A stretch of DNA of 48,107 bases from assembly GCF_900115655.1 (NCBI RefSeq), contig NZ_FOXF01000015.1:1-48107 (forward strand). The letters are read 5' to 3'. Origin of the DNA: Ruminobacter amylophilus (GTDB lineage: Bacteria; Pseudomonadota; Gammaproteobacteria; Enterobacterales; Succinivibrionaceae). Each line of letters begins with the position of its first letter. Position 1 is the first letter of the stretch. The notes below the pieces were generated by a model. That model saw only the letters and a list, made by a program, of their open reading frames with translations, made no database searches and had not been told where the DNA came from. Below are positions 25,391 through 33,660 of this stretch, one piece after another. A program made the translations under genes and the position numbers.

Positions 25391-26053
25391 ATGGATTTGT
25401 ATCCCTTATACAATTCAGTGAGAATAGCCTTGATTTCCACGGCGGTCATCTTTCTGGCGGGAACTGCAGCTGCTTATTACATATCCAAACTTCCGAGAAC
25501 ACTGAAGGGAATTCTGGATGTCATTCTGACGGTTCCGCTGGTTCTGCCTCCCACTGTCATCGGTTATCTGCTGTTGCGCGTTTTGGGACCGAACAGACTG
25601 CTTGGAGGTTTTTTCATGGAGTATTTTGACCTCCGTCTTACCATGAACTGGTGGTCAACAGTGTTTGCCACCACAGTGGTCTGTTTCCCTCTGATGTACC
25701 GTACGTGCAGAGGGATTTTCGAGTCCTTTGACGAAAATATCATTCTTGCCGCCAAAACCCTGGGGCTCAGTAACATATTTATTTTCTGGCGTCTGATTCT
25801 TCCCGTGTGCAAATCCGGAATCATTGCCGGTCTGGTACTGTCCTTCACCAGGGCTCTGGGCGAATACGGAGCTACCAGCATGGTGTCCGGATACATTCCG
25901 AAGGAAACAGCCACTATTTCAACCACGGTGTATCAGCTGTGGCGTACGGAGAACGATGCGCTGGCGGTAAGATGGGTCGTCATCAATCTGCTGATTTCGT
26001 TTATGGTGCTGATGTTCATGAACATGTTTGAAAATCGCAGGAAGAAATTTTAA
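25391..26053 (+). CDS. modB: Molybdate ABC transporter permease ModB
   Basis: 220 residues from ATG 25391, with GGAG upstream; a TTG six bases earlier is possible but unlikely. About five transmembrane segments are visible and the EAA-loop ILAAKTLGLSNIFIFWRLILP, which contacts the ATPase, is well kept. FTRALGEYGATSMVSGYIPKETATISTTVY is the classic ModB signature. Its stop codon overlaps the modC start by one base (TAATG), so the two are translationally coupled. Confidence 0.93.
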   Translation: MDLYPLYNSVRIALISTAVIFLAGTAAAYYISKLPRTLKGILDVILTVPLVLPPTVIGYLLLRVLGPNRLLGGFFMEYFDLRLTMNWWSTVFATTVVCFPLMYRTCRGIFESFDENIILAAKTLGLSNIFIFWRLILPVCKSGIIAGLVLSFTRALGEYGATSMVSGYIPKETATISTTVYQLWRTENDALAVRWVVINLLISFMVLMFMNMFENRRKKF

Positions 26054-27129
26054 TGTCCCTGATCGTAGATATTGAAAAAAAACTGGATAATTTCACCCTG
26101 AAGGTTTCATTTACCGCGGGGGACGGCATCACTGCGGTTCTGGGGGCTTCGGGATGCGGCAAATCCGTGACTCTTAAGTGCATAGCAGGTGTGGCAACAC
26201 CGGACCGTGGCAGAATAGTGCTTAACGACAGGGTGCTTTTTGACTCAGAAAAGGGTATTAATCTTTCGCCGCAAAAACGCAACGTGGGGTATCTTTTTCA
26301 GAATTACGCTCTTTTCCCAAACATGACCGTTTTAGGCAATATTCTCTGTTCCGTAAGAAATGCGACTTCCTCTGCGGAAAAGAAAAAAAAGGCAGAGGAC
26401 GTGATAACCCGTCTACATCTTGATGACGTGAAGCACTGTCCGGTAACGGCAATATCAGGGGGGCAGATGCAGCGTACGGCTCTTGCCAGAATTCTTGTGA
26501 ACGATGCCGAAATAATCATGCTGGACGAACCTTTTTCTGCTCTGGACGAACATCTCCGCTTTGCCGTGGAAAATGAACTGGCCGGGGTCATGAAGTGTAT
26601 CGGTAAAACCGTGTTGCTGGTCTCCCATAACAGAGATGAGGTCTACCGGCTGAGCTCTCGGGTGGCGGTGATGCATGATGGTGTAATCGAATATTCAGGG
26701 AGCAGGGAAGATGTTTTTAAAAATCCGCGTACCTTGAGCGGTGCCAGACTTACCGGAGTCAAAAACATAGCTCCTGCGGTCAAGGATGAAAATGGGGAAA
26801 TACACGTCCCGGGATGGGGAATGAACTTCAGGGATTGGACAGCCTCTGATGCCGGGGAAATTACCGCTGCAGGTCTGCGAATGAATGAGCTCAAAACCGT
26901 GAAGGTCGAAGGAAGTTCCGGAAGATTTTATGATTTTGTCATCATGAGTGTGACAGAGAATCTGTTTAATTATGTTGTTGAGCTGCGCCGTAAGGATACG
27001 GCTGACGCTCTTATCCTGTACTGGCAGGTGTCTGTAGATGTCTGGCATTGGAACGGACAGCGTGAAATCAGTCTGTTTGTTGCCGATGACTCCCTTATGC
27101 CGCTACGGGGAAAATGTGAGTGGAGTTAA
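26053..27129 (+). CDS. modC: Molybdate ABC transporter ATP-binding protein ModC
   Basis: 358 residues. Walker A is GASGCGKSVTLK, the Q-loop is LFQNYALFPNMTV, the signature is ISGGQMQRTALAR and Walker B is IIMLDEPFSALDE. The switch His is in LLVSHNRDEVYRLS. The C-terminal about 120 residues correspond to the TOBE-like region that senses oxyanion in ModC, although the sequence is divergent. Drives import through ModB. The stop directly abuts the moeA start. Confidence 0.93.
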   Translation: MSLIVDIEKKLDNFTLKVSFTAGDGITAVLGASGCGKSVTLKCIAGVATPDRGRIVLNDRVLFDSEKGINLSPQKRNVGYLFQNYALFPNMTVLGNILCSVRNATSSAEKKKKAEDVITRLHLDDVKHCPVTAISGGQMQRTALARILVNDAEIIMLDEPFSALDEHLRFAVENELAGVMKCIGKTVLLVSHNRDEVYRLSSRVAVMHDGVIEYSGSREDVFKNPRTLSGARLTGVKNIAPAVKDENGEIHVPGWGMNFRDWTASDAGEITAAGLRMNELKTVKVEGSSGRFYDFVIMSVTENLFNYVVELRRKDTADALILYWQVSVDVWHWNGQREISLFVADDSLMPLRGKCEWS

Positions 27130-28350
27130 ATGTCAGTGTTTAAAAAATTATCTTTCAGGGAAACAAGGGACAGGCTTCTGTCTGTTATCGGAACCATCGG
27201 TACGGAAAACGTGGAACTGTCTGAACTGTGCGGCAGGGTCATAGCAGGGAATATCACGGCTGCCATGATGATTCCTCATTATGACAGATCTCCATTTGAC
27301 GGTTATGCCTTAAGGAGTGAGGATGTTGCCGGGGCATCAGAGGATAATCCGGTTACCCTTAAGATCATTTATGAAATTAAGGCCGGAGATACTGCGGGCC
27401 GTCCTGTAAAAAACGGCGAGGCCGTTAAAATCCTTACCGGAGCTCCGGTTCCTGATGGAGCGGACTGTGTGCAGAAATACGAGGACACGGTTTTTGATGA
27501 AGACAGTGTGACACTGAGTGCACCTCTTAAGTTTAATCAGAACGTGGTCAGGGCGGGAGAGGACGTGAAGTCAGGAATGCTTCTGGCGGAAAATGGAACC
27601 GTTGCTGATGCGGCGGTTATGGGAATGCTGGCATCTCAGGGGATTGGTGTTGTCCCTGTTTTCCGCAGGCCTCGCGTTGCCGTGATAAGCACTGGCAGTG
27701 AGCTTGTCGAGGTCGGGGAACAGCTTACGGGAAGCCGTATATACAATACCAACCGCTATATGCTTGAGGCAGAACTCAGAAGGTGTGGATGCATTCCGTT
27801 TTATGCCGGTCTTGCGGGTGACGATCCCGGTGTGATTGCAAAGCTTGTTTCCGAAAGCCTCGACACTCATGATGCCGTGGTGATTACCGGAGGTGTTTCT
27901 GCCGGTGATTATGATTTTGTGCCGGAAGCCATGGAAATGACAGGGGTGGAAATTCTGTGTCAGGGAGTAAAAATGAAACCTGGAATGGCATCCGTCTACG
28001 GTTTTCGTAACGGTAAACCGTGTTTCGGCCTGTCTGGAAATCCCGCTTCCGCCATGACGTCTTTTTATGCCGTCTGCCGCCCTGTTTTAAGAAAGTATGC
28101 AGGAGAAAGAAACTGGCTTCCTGAAATGATAAAGGTGAATATGACGGGAGACTTCGGCAAAAGTGCCGGCTGTGAACGTCTTCTGAGAGGCAGGATGAGT
28201 ATTGAGAATGGAGTGATCTGCATGCGACCTTCATCAGAACAGGGGAATGCCGTCATCAGCAGTATGGCCGGTGCCAATCTCATGGTAATAATACCTGCAG
28301 GACACGGTCCGGTTCATGCGGGAGAAATTTTTGACGGTTTTATGATCTAG
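27130..28350 (+). CDS. moeA: Molybdopterin molybdenumtransferase MoeA
   Basis: 406 residues, normal length. It inserts molybdate into adenylylated molybdopterin. Characteristic parts are IPHYDRSPFDGYALRSEDV, KILTGAPVPDGADCVQKYED, RAGEDVKSGMLLAENG, the MoCF core VAVISTGSELVEVGEQLTGSRIYNTNRYML, VVITGGVSAGDYDFVPEAM and CFGLSGNPASAMTSFYAVCRPVLRKYAG. The C-terminal beta domain (MSIENGVICMRPSSEQGNAVISSMAGANLMVIIPAG) is complete. It starts on the base after the modC stop. Confidence 0.95.
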   Translation: MSVFKKLSFRETRDRLLSVIGTIGTENVELSELCGRVIAGNITAAMMIPHYDRSPFDGYALRSEDVAGASEDNPVTLKIIYEIKAGDTAGRPVKNGEAVKILTGAPVPDGADCVQKYEDTVFDEDSVTLSAPLKFNQNVVRAGEDVKSGMLLAENGTVADAAVMGMLASQGIGVVPVFRRPRVAVISTGSELVEVGEQLTGSRIYNTNRYMLEAELRRCGCIPFYAGLAGDDPGVIAKLVSESLDTHDAVVITGGVSAGDYDFVPEAMEMTGVEILCQGVKMKPGMASVYGFRNGKPCFGLSGNPASAMTSFYAVCRPVLRKYAGERNWLPEMIKVNMTGDFGKSAGCERLLRGRMSIENGVICMRPSSEQGNAVISSMAGANLMVIIPAGHGPVHAGEIFDGFMI

Positions 28351-28361
28351 AAGAGGACATC

Positions 28362-29378
28362 ATGAAAAAGATTGACGTACGCAATGCCGTGGGCATGAAA
28401 CTCTGTCATGACATAACCGAAATGCGTGACGGTTTCAAGGGACCTGTCTTTAAGCGTAATACTGTTATCAGGGAGGAGGATATAGAACATCTTCTGAACA
28501 TCGGTAAGCGTCACGTGTTTGTATGGGATGACGAAATTTCGGAAATACATGAGGACGACTGTGCCCGCAGAATGGCGGCAGCGGTTTCCTCAGAGGGAGT
28601 CCGTTTTGAAGGACCGTCCGAGGGTAAGATGCTGATGTTTGCCGAAACCGAAGGTCTGTTCCGTGCAGATACTGAACTTTTGAAAAAAATCAATCATGTT
28701 GAGGATGTCACGATATGCTCGGTTCCCGATCATTATCCCGTTAGACCCGGAATGAAGCTTGCGTCCATGAGAATTGTTCCACTTACCACAAAAGAGATAA
28801 ACATTCTTAAGGTTGAAGAGCTGTGCAGACAGAAGGAACTGTTTAAAATTCTGCCGTACCGCCGGCTTAAGGTTGGAATCGTCATAACAGGTTCTGAGGT
28901 CTACCACGGCAGAATCAAGGATAAATTCGAGCTCGTTTTAAGAGGCAAACTGTCAAAGTATCCGGCGGACATACTGGGAGTGACCGTGTGTGATGATGTT
29001 CTGGAAATGATTACCGCCTCAGCCTCTGCTTATCTGAAAAAAGGCGCGGATCTTCTGATTTTTACGGGAGGTATGTCGGTGGATCCTGATGATCTTACCC
29101 CAACGGCCATTAAGTCTCTTGGGGCGGAAATCATAGCCTACGGCATGCCGGCACAGCCCGGAAACATGACTCTCGTGGCGTATCTGGGAGATGTGGCCGT
29201 CATGGGGGTTCCCGGAGCGGCCATAGCCCTTCCCGTTACCATGACCGACGTTCTCCTGCCTCAGGTGTTTACCGGAGTGAAGTTTACTCGCGACGACCTT
29301 ATCGGACTCGGTAACGGGGGACTGTGTCAGGGCTGCTCCGTCTGTCATTTTCCTAACTGTACTTTCGGAAGGTATTAG
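28362..29378 (+). CDS. MoeA-like molybdopterin-binding protein with a C-terminal Cys motif
   Basis: 338 residues with a MoCF-type molybdopterin-binding core (VGIVITGSEVYHGRIKDKF, ADLLIFTGGMSVDPDDLTPTAIKSLG, VMGVPGAAIALPVTMTDVLLPQVFTG). The N-terminal part (VRNAVGMKLCHDITEM, GPVFKRNTVIREEDIEHLLNIGKRHVFVWD) replaces MoeA domains I-II. The protein ends in CQGCSVCHFPNCTFGRY, with four cysteines that could bind zinc or an Fe-S cluster. Proteins of this kind accompany moeA in molybdenum operons of anaerobes, and their exact step is not established. A GAGGA ribosome binding site precedes the start, 11 bases after moeA. Confidence 0.85.
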   Translation: MKKIDVRNAVGMKLCHDITEMRDGFKGPVFKRNTVIREEDIEHLLNIGKRHVFVWDDEISEIHEDDCARRMAAAVSSEGVRFEGPSEGKMLMFAETEGLFRADTELLKKINHVEDVTICSVPDHYPVRPGMKLASMRIVPLTTKEINILKVEELCRQKELFKILPYRRLKVGIVITGSEVYHGRIKDKFELVLRGKLSKYPADILGVTVCDDVLEMITASASAYLKKGADLLIFTGGMSVDPDDLTPTAIKSLGAEIIAYGMPAQPGNMTLVAYLGDVAVMGVPGAAIALPVTMTDVLLPQVFTGVKFTRDDLIGLGNGGLCQGCSVCHFPNCTFGRY

Positions 29379-29382
29379 CACC

Positions 29383-30339
29383 GTGCAGGATCTTTTTTCC
29401 CGAAAAATCAATTATCTCCGTCTTTCGGTTACCGGAAGGTGCAATTTCGGCTGTGCCTACTGCAGCGGCGGGCGCGGGGACTGTCCGCGTTCCGATGAAC
29501 TGTCGGTGGACGAAATCCGGGGCATTGTCAGGGCTGCGGCATCTCTCGGATGTACCAAGGTCCGGCTCACCGGCGGGGAACCGCTCATACGTCATGACAT
29601 TGCGGAAATATGCCGTACCGTCATGAACGTTCCCGGGGTTAAAAAACTCTGTCTGACAACCAACGGTTATTACCTGTCCCGCCATGCGGGAATTCTTAGG
29701 GATGCCGGGGTATCCTGCGTAAACATAAGTCTTGATACCGCGGACGATGAACGTTTTTATAAAATAACGGGGAGAAGGGCGCTTGGGGACGTGCTGTCGG
29801 GAATTGACGCGGCACTTGCCTCAGGGTTTGACAGGGTAAAAATCAATGCCGTGCTGCTTCACGGCGTCAACGATGACGTGAAGTCGGTACGGGATCTCGC
29901 GTCGCTTACCGAAAGGTATCCGGTTGATTTGAGATTCATCGAGCTGATGCCGTCACGTCTTATCGGAGAAAGTTACGGCAGAAGCTTTGTTTCCGCCGAT
30001 CTGGTTTTTGAGTCACTGCCAGGGCTGGAACGTTCGGAGACACCTGAAGACGCGGAGGGCGTGGCCGAGATGTACCGCATCCCGGGAGCTCCCGGACGCG
30101 TGGGCATCATTTCTCCGATGTCGGCCTGTTTCTGTCACCGCTGTTCCCGTATCAGGGTTCTGTCTGACGGCAGGGTGCGTCCGTGTCTTCTCAGAAACAC
30201 CGAATATGACCTAAGGGGACTTTCATATGAGGATACGGTGGCCGTTTTGAGAAAGGCCGTATTGATGAAGCCGCTTAATTACGGGGAGGAAATCGGTACC
30301 GGTGCGGCTCAGTGCGAAATGAAGAGAATTGGAGGCTGA
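29383..30339 (+). CDS. moaA: GTP 3',8-cyclase MoaA
   Basis: 318 residues from GTG 29383, only four bases after the previous stop. A radical-SAM enzyme for the first step of molybdopterin synthesis. The SAM cluster motif is CNFGCAYC (LSVTGRCNFGCAYCSGG), followed by VRLTGGEPLIRHDI. The C-terminal substrate cluster is in CFCHRCSRIRVLSDGRVRPCL. The protein ends KRIGG, keeping the C-terminal Gly-Gly needed for activity in MoaA. In bacteria with a Moco riboswitch it is often controlled there; here moaA is internal to the operon. Confidence 0.95.
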   Translation: MQDLFSRKINYLRLSVTGRCNFGCAYCSGGRGDCPRSDELSVDEIRGIVRAAASLGCTKVRLTGGEPLIRHDIAEICRTVMNVPGVKKLCLTTNGYYLSRHAGILRDAGVSCVNISLDTADDERFYKITGRRALGDVLSGIDAALASGFDRVKINAVLLHGVNDDVKSVRDLASLTERYPVDLRFIELMPSRLIGESYGRSFVSADLVFESLPGLERSETPEDAEGVAEMYRIPGAPGRVGIISPMSACFCHRCSRIRVLSDGRVRPCLLRNTEYDLRGLSYEDTVAVLRKAVLMKPLNYGEEIGTGAAQCEMKRIGG

Positions 30340-30346
30340 TTTATTC

Positions 30347-30826
30347 ATGAGTGATTTTACTCATTTTGACGAATCCGGCAGATGCCGCATGGTTGACGTT
30401 TCCGAAAAGAATGACACCTCAAGGATTGCGGTTGCCGAAGGTTACGTATACGTTAACAGGGAAACGCTGGGGCTCATAAAAAGCGGCGGCATAAAGAAAG
30501 GTGACGTGCTGACGGTGGCTCAGATTGCGGGGATCATGGGAGCCAAAAGAACCCCCGACCTCATTCCCATGTGTCACACCCTGATTCTTAGTGGGGTTTC
30601 GCTGGAAATTACCGTTGATGACGACAGGTGCGCGGTCAGAATACAGTCCAGGGTTAAGAACCGCGGTGCCACAGGCGTTGAGATGGAAGCCCTTACGGCC
30701 GTGTCAGTGTCTGCTCTTACCGTGTATGACATGTGCAAGGCCGTGCAGAAGGACATGCGTATCGGCGACATCAGACTTCTGCATAAGGAAGGCGGTGTTC
30801 ACGGGGTTTTTCATGCAGAGTCTTAG
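30347..30826 (+). CDS. moaC: Cyclic pyranopterin monophosphate synthase MoaC
   Basis: 159 residues from ATG 30347 (MSDFTHFDESGRCRMVDVSEK). A GGAGG ribosome binding site lies 11 bases upstream, inside the end of moaA; an earlier TTG is less likely. MoaC converts the MoaA product to cyclic pyranopterin monophosphate. Signature parts are AQIAGIMGAKRTPDLIPMCHTL, VKNRGATGVEMEALTAVSVSALTVYDMCKAVQKDM and the final KEGGVHG. Its 3' end overlaps mobA by 14 bases. Confidence 0.95.
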   Translation: MSDFTHFDESGRCRMVDVSEKNDTSRIAVAEGYVYVNRETLGLIKSGGIKKGDVLTVAQIAGIMGAKRTPDLIPMCHTLILSGVSLEITVDDDRCAVRIQSRVKNRGATGVEMEALTAVSVSALTVYDMCKAVQKDMRIGDIRLLHKEGGVHGVFHAES

Positions 30827-31400
30827 AATCGGAGTGGCCGTGATGGCCGGGGGAAAATCTTCCCGCATGGGGTGTGACAAGGCAGAGCTCATGCATGATT
30901 CGGGGGACTGTTTTCTGACAGCCCTGTGTAAGCGCTTGGATTTTTTTGCATACAGATACGTGTCGGTGAACGGCGGACGCGGTTACCTCGTTGACGGTTT
31001 TGATCCGGTAACGGACACCGTTGCGGACGCGGGCCCTGCCGGCGGAATTCTGTCCGTGCTGTCACTGACGGAGGCCGATGCGGTTCTGGTGCTCGCATGT
31101 GACATGCCGGATTTTACCGCGGACGAGGCCCGAAGGCTGCTGTCCCTTTATGCCGGTGAGGACGTGCTGGTTCCCGTGATTCGGGAAACATGGCAGCCTC
31201 TGGCGGCGATATATTCCAAAAATACGCTTCAGGTTTTCAGGGACAGCCTTGATTCCGGAAACTTCAGACTTAGGGACATAATCCGCCGTACCCGTTTCAG
31301 AACCGTTCAGGTTCCCCGTGAGTCCGAGTTTAATTACGTCAACATCAACACCCAGGATGAATATCGGTTATATGAATGTAATCATTCAATATTGTTTTAA
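30813..31400 (+). CDS. mobA: Molybdenum cofactor guanylyltransferase MobA
   Basis: 195 residues from ATG 30813, within the end of moaC. MobA adds GMP to Mo-molybdopterin to form MGD. The N-terminal nucleotide-binding loop is VAVMAGGKSSRMGCDKAEL, the metal-binding acidic motif is VLVLACDMPDF, and the PAGGILSVLSL segment is the family's PxxG region. A very long in-frame extension upstream overlaps moaC and is spurious. Last gene of the molybdenum cluster; the next 270 bases are AT-rich and contain a new promoter for the accessory island. moaD, moaE and moeB are not in the window. Confidence 0.92.
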   Translation: MQSLRIGVAVMAGGKSSRMGCDKAELMHDSGDCFLTALCKRLDFFAYRYVSVNGGRGYLVDGFDPVTDTVADAGPAGGILSVLSLTEADAVLVLACDMPDFTADEARRLLSLYAGEDVLVPVIRETWQPLAAIYSKNTLQVFRDSLDSGNFRLRDIIRRTRFRTVQVPRESEFNYVNINTQDEYRLYECNHSILF

Positions 31401-31611
31401 GACAAAAGATTCATGGAAAAATTTAATAAATCTTCATAAGGACAGCTTCTATTGAGTTTCGTTTTTATTTGACTAATGACCAAGTGAACATTGGAATGTA
31501 AACGGTAATAGATGAATATTTGAGATGTAATATAAAACGAAACAAAAAATCACTTATTACAAGATTGTATAAGTTTTTTGTGTGATTTTATGTGATAAAA
31601 GTAAAATTGCA

Positions 31612-31653
31612 TTGCTTTATGTGGAATAAAGACATATTATACAGGTATGTCTT
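31612..31653 (+). promoter_or_regulatory. Promoter of the ATPase-TOPRIM operon with palindromic operator
   Basis: TTGCTT (31612-31617), a 17-base spacer and TATTAT (31635-31640). AAGACATA (31629-31636) and TATGTCTT (31646-31653) form a perfect 8-bp inverted repeat with a 9-base centre that straddles the -10 box and start site, as a repressor site would. The preceding 200 bases are AT-rich with no gene. Confidence 0.65.
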
Positions 31654-31671
31654 ATAAAGGGATTTGTTTAT

Positions 31672-32958
31672 ATGAAAATACAAGCAGTTGTAATAGATGG
31701 GTTTAAAAATTTATCAAATGTAAAAATTAGATTTGATAACATTACTGCCCTTGTTGCGCTTAATAATTTTGGAAAGTCCAATGTCCTGTCAGCAATCGAT
31801 TTTGGTATGACCTTTATTAAATCGAGCGTGTCTGAAAAACAAATTATGATGGCTAATTCAAATCTTATTCCGATGAATAAAGCTATGTTGGGACGCAATT
31901 ATAAGTACGAGATGGAGGTTTCTACAGAGATAAATTCTCAAGAGTATCTTGTTCAGTATGGATTTGAGTTTAATTGGAAAGATTCTGTTGGAAAGGCTCC
32001 CAAAATTGTTGGTGAATATTTAAAGGTTAAATTAAATATCAGGGGACAAAAATTTACGCAACTAATAGGTCGTTCAGAGAATAATGCGTTGTACAAAAGT
32101 TCTGAAACCGGCAGGTGCTCATCAAAAATCAATGTGGATTCAGCAGAGCTTGTTGTTAATAAGTTGAAAGCTTTTGATGATATATATTATTTCGAGATTA
32201 TTAAAAAAATAAATAATATGAAAATTTATATGGAAAATAATCTTGATGCAAAGTTTTTTTATCAGCCAAATCCCATTATAAGAAAGGGGCTCGAGAATGA
32301 GATGATAAATGCTGATAATCTTCCGCGTATTATTTATAATCTAAAGACTCAATATTCAGGCAAATTTGATTTATTGAAAGATGTTTATACTAAATTGTTT
32401 CCGAATATTGAAGACGTAATTGTCAAGCAGATTCCCATAGGTGGAACGGAGGATAATCAAATTCCTGAAGATGCACCTTTTGTATTTTCTAAATATATTT
32501 ATGTTTTATTGGTAAGGGATTGTAATTTATCAAATTCAATAGATTTTGCTTCTATGTCTGATGGTGCTAAAAGAGTATTTTTGATTCTCACAAAAATAAT
32601 AGTTTCCAGCATAAGCAATGTGTCTCTGATTGCTATTGAGGAGCCGGAAAATTCTGTGCATCCTGGGCTTTTTCAAGCCTATATAAGAATTATTCACCAA
32701 TTACTGGACGATTGTAAAGTTATTATTACCAGTCATTCCCCTTACATTGTCAGTTATCTGGATCCTGCATGGATTCATGTTGGTATGAATGTTAAGCCTG
32801 GGGTGGCTGAATTCTTTTCATTTAAGAACTCTGGTCAAAAACAACTTAAGAAAGATGCAACTCATTATCATATGAGCATGGGAGATTACTTGTTCTCGCT
32901 TCTTTCAGATGCCGACGACAGCATAAATGATTATTTGGAGTTTGGCAGTAATGAATAA
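31672..32958 (+). CDS. SMC/OLD-like AAA ATPase, candidate defence gene
   Basis: 428 residues. Walker A lies at about residues 29-37 (ALNNFGKSN); the first Gly of the consensus is Ala and the GKS is intact. Near residues 295-310 is a signature-like SMSDGAKRVFLIL. Walker B follows near residues 317-330 (VSLIAIEEPENSVHPG), then the switch-His segment VIITSHSPYIVSYLDP. This architecture is that of AAA_15/OLD-type ABC ATPases. Paired with a TOPRIM gene, it resembles OLD-, Gabija- or PARIS-type antiphage systems, without being clearly any of them. Base composition is much more AT-rich than the molybdenum genes upstream, suggesting recent transfer. Confidence 0.82.
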   Translation: MKIQAVVIDGFKNLSNVKIRFDNITALVALNNFGKSNVLSAIDFGMTFIKSSVSEKQIMMANSNLIPMNKAMLGRNYKYEMEVSTEINSQEYLVQYGFEFNWKDSVGKAPKIVGEYLKVKLNIRGQKFTQLIGRSENNALYKSSETGRCSSKINVDSAELVVNKLKAFDDIYYFEIIKKINNMKIYMENNLDAKFFYQPNPIIRKGLENEMINADNLPRIIYNLKTQYSGKFDLLKDVYTKLFPNIEDVIVKQIPIGGTEDNQIPEDAPFVFSKYIYVLLVRDCNLSNSIDFASMSDGAKRVFLILTKIIVSSISNVSLIAIEEPENSVHPGLFQAYIRIIHQLLDDCKVIITSHSPYIVSYLDPAWIHVGMNVKPGVAEFFSFKNSGQKQLKKDATHYHMSMGDYLFSLLSDADDSINDYLEFGSNE

Positions 32959-33541
32959 ATGCCTTGTATTATTTGTTGAAGGTGAAACTGAAATTGAATT
33001 TTATAAAGCGGTAATTTCTTTTGCCAGAGGAAAACTTAAAAACAAAAGATTTGACACATGTATAGAATGTGAGAACGTCAATGGAATCGGTGGATTTAAG
33101 AATATTGCTCTTAGAAGATTTGAAAAGAAAGTGAAGCCCAAGTACGATGAAGCATGTAAGTTTACGGTAGTATTATGCAGTGATACGGATGTATTCGAAT
33201 TAGAGCAAAAGCCTCCCGTGAATTGGGATGAGGTTAGGAATGATTTGATTTCGGCTGGAGCCCATGATGTAATTTTAGTCAGAGCCAAAAAATCTATTGA
33301 GGATTGGTTTTTATATGATTCTGACAGTATTGTGTCATTTTTGAGGTTAAAAAAAGGAGAAAAAATTACTGGAAGTAATGGTTATGACAAATTAAAACGT
33401 TTATATAAAAAGGCAAATAAGATGTATTTTAAAGGCATGCAGAGTAATGGAATGGTTGAAAAACTTGATATTGAGAAAATATCACTTGCAGTAAAAGATC
33501 AGTTATCGCCTTTGTATAAACTTCTCGGTGTAGAGCTGTAG
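32951..33541 (+). CDS. Small TOPRIM-domain protein, partner of the ATPase
   Basis: 196 residues from ATG 32951, which lies inside the last codons of the ATPase gene (8-base overlap), so translation is coupled. The N-terminus CLVLFVEGETEIEFYKAVI is the catalytic-Glu motif of TOPRIM domains. VVLCSDTDVFE supplies the DxD motif near residue 77, and a further acidic position is in KSIEDWFLYD. These features suit a metal-dependent nuclease as in OLD, AriB, RloB-like or DUF4276 proteins, though it is shorter than AriB. The last 14 codons lie within a ~100-bp sequence repeated downstream. The native terminator appears disrupted right after the gene. Confidence 0.75.
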   Translation: MNKCLVLFVEGETEIEFYKAVISFARGKLKNKRFDTCIECENVNGIGGFKNIALRRFEKKVKPKYDEACKFTVVLCSDTDVFELEQKPPVNWDEVRNDLISAGAHDVILVRAKKSIEDWFLYDSDSIVSFLRLKKGEKITGSNGYDKLKRLYKKANKMYFKGMQSNGMVEKLDIEKISLAVKDQLSPLYKLLGVEL

Positions 33542-33599
33542 TAAAGGGATTTACAATATAAATAATTTCGATTTAGACGAGCAAATGCCGCCGAGACGG
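33501..33599 (+). repeat. Direct repeat copy A (end of TOPRIM gene plus downstream)
   Basis: This 99-base stretch recurs at 35243-35342 with about eight mismatches and one indel. It includes the codons for LSPLYKLLGVEL and stop, then the downstream segment ending GAGACGG. Copy A stops matching in the 3' arm of the terminator hairpin (GCCG...CGG, then TAATAAC), so this copy has lost its terminator. Alignment was done by eye. Confidence 0.9.
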
Positions 33600-33660
33600 T
33601 AATAACAGATACCGGACTTGTTTTTTTTCCTGAATTTTTAAATGAACAAAAGGAAAGATT

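Noticed and set aside
30591-30812. 74-codon N-terminal extension of MobA
   Set aside because: The extension overlaps moaC in another frame and has no protein features; the MobA nucleotide-binding loop follows directly after ATG 30813.
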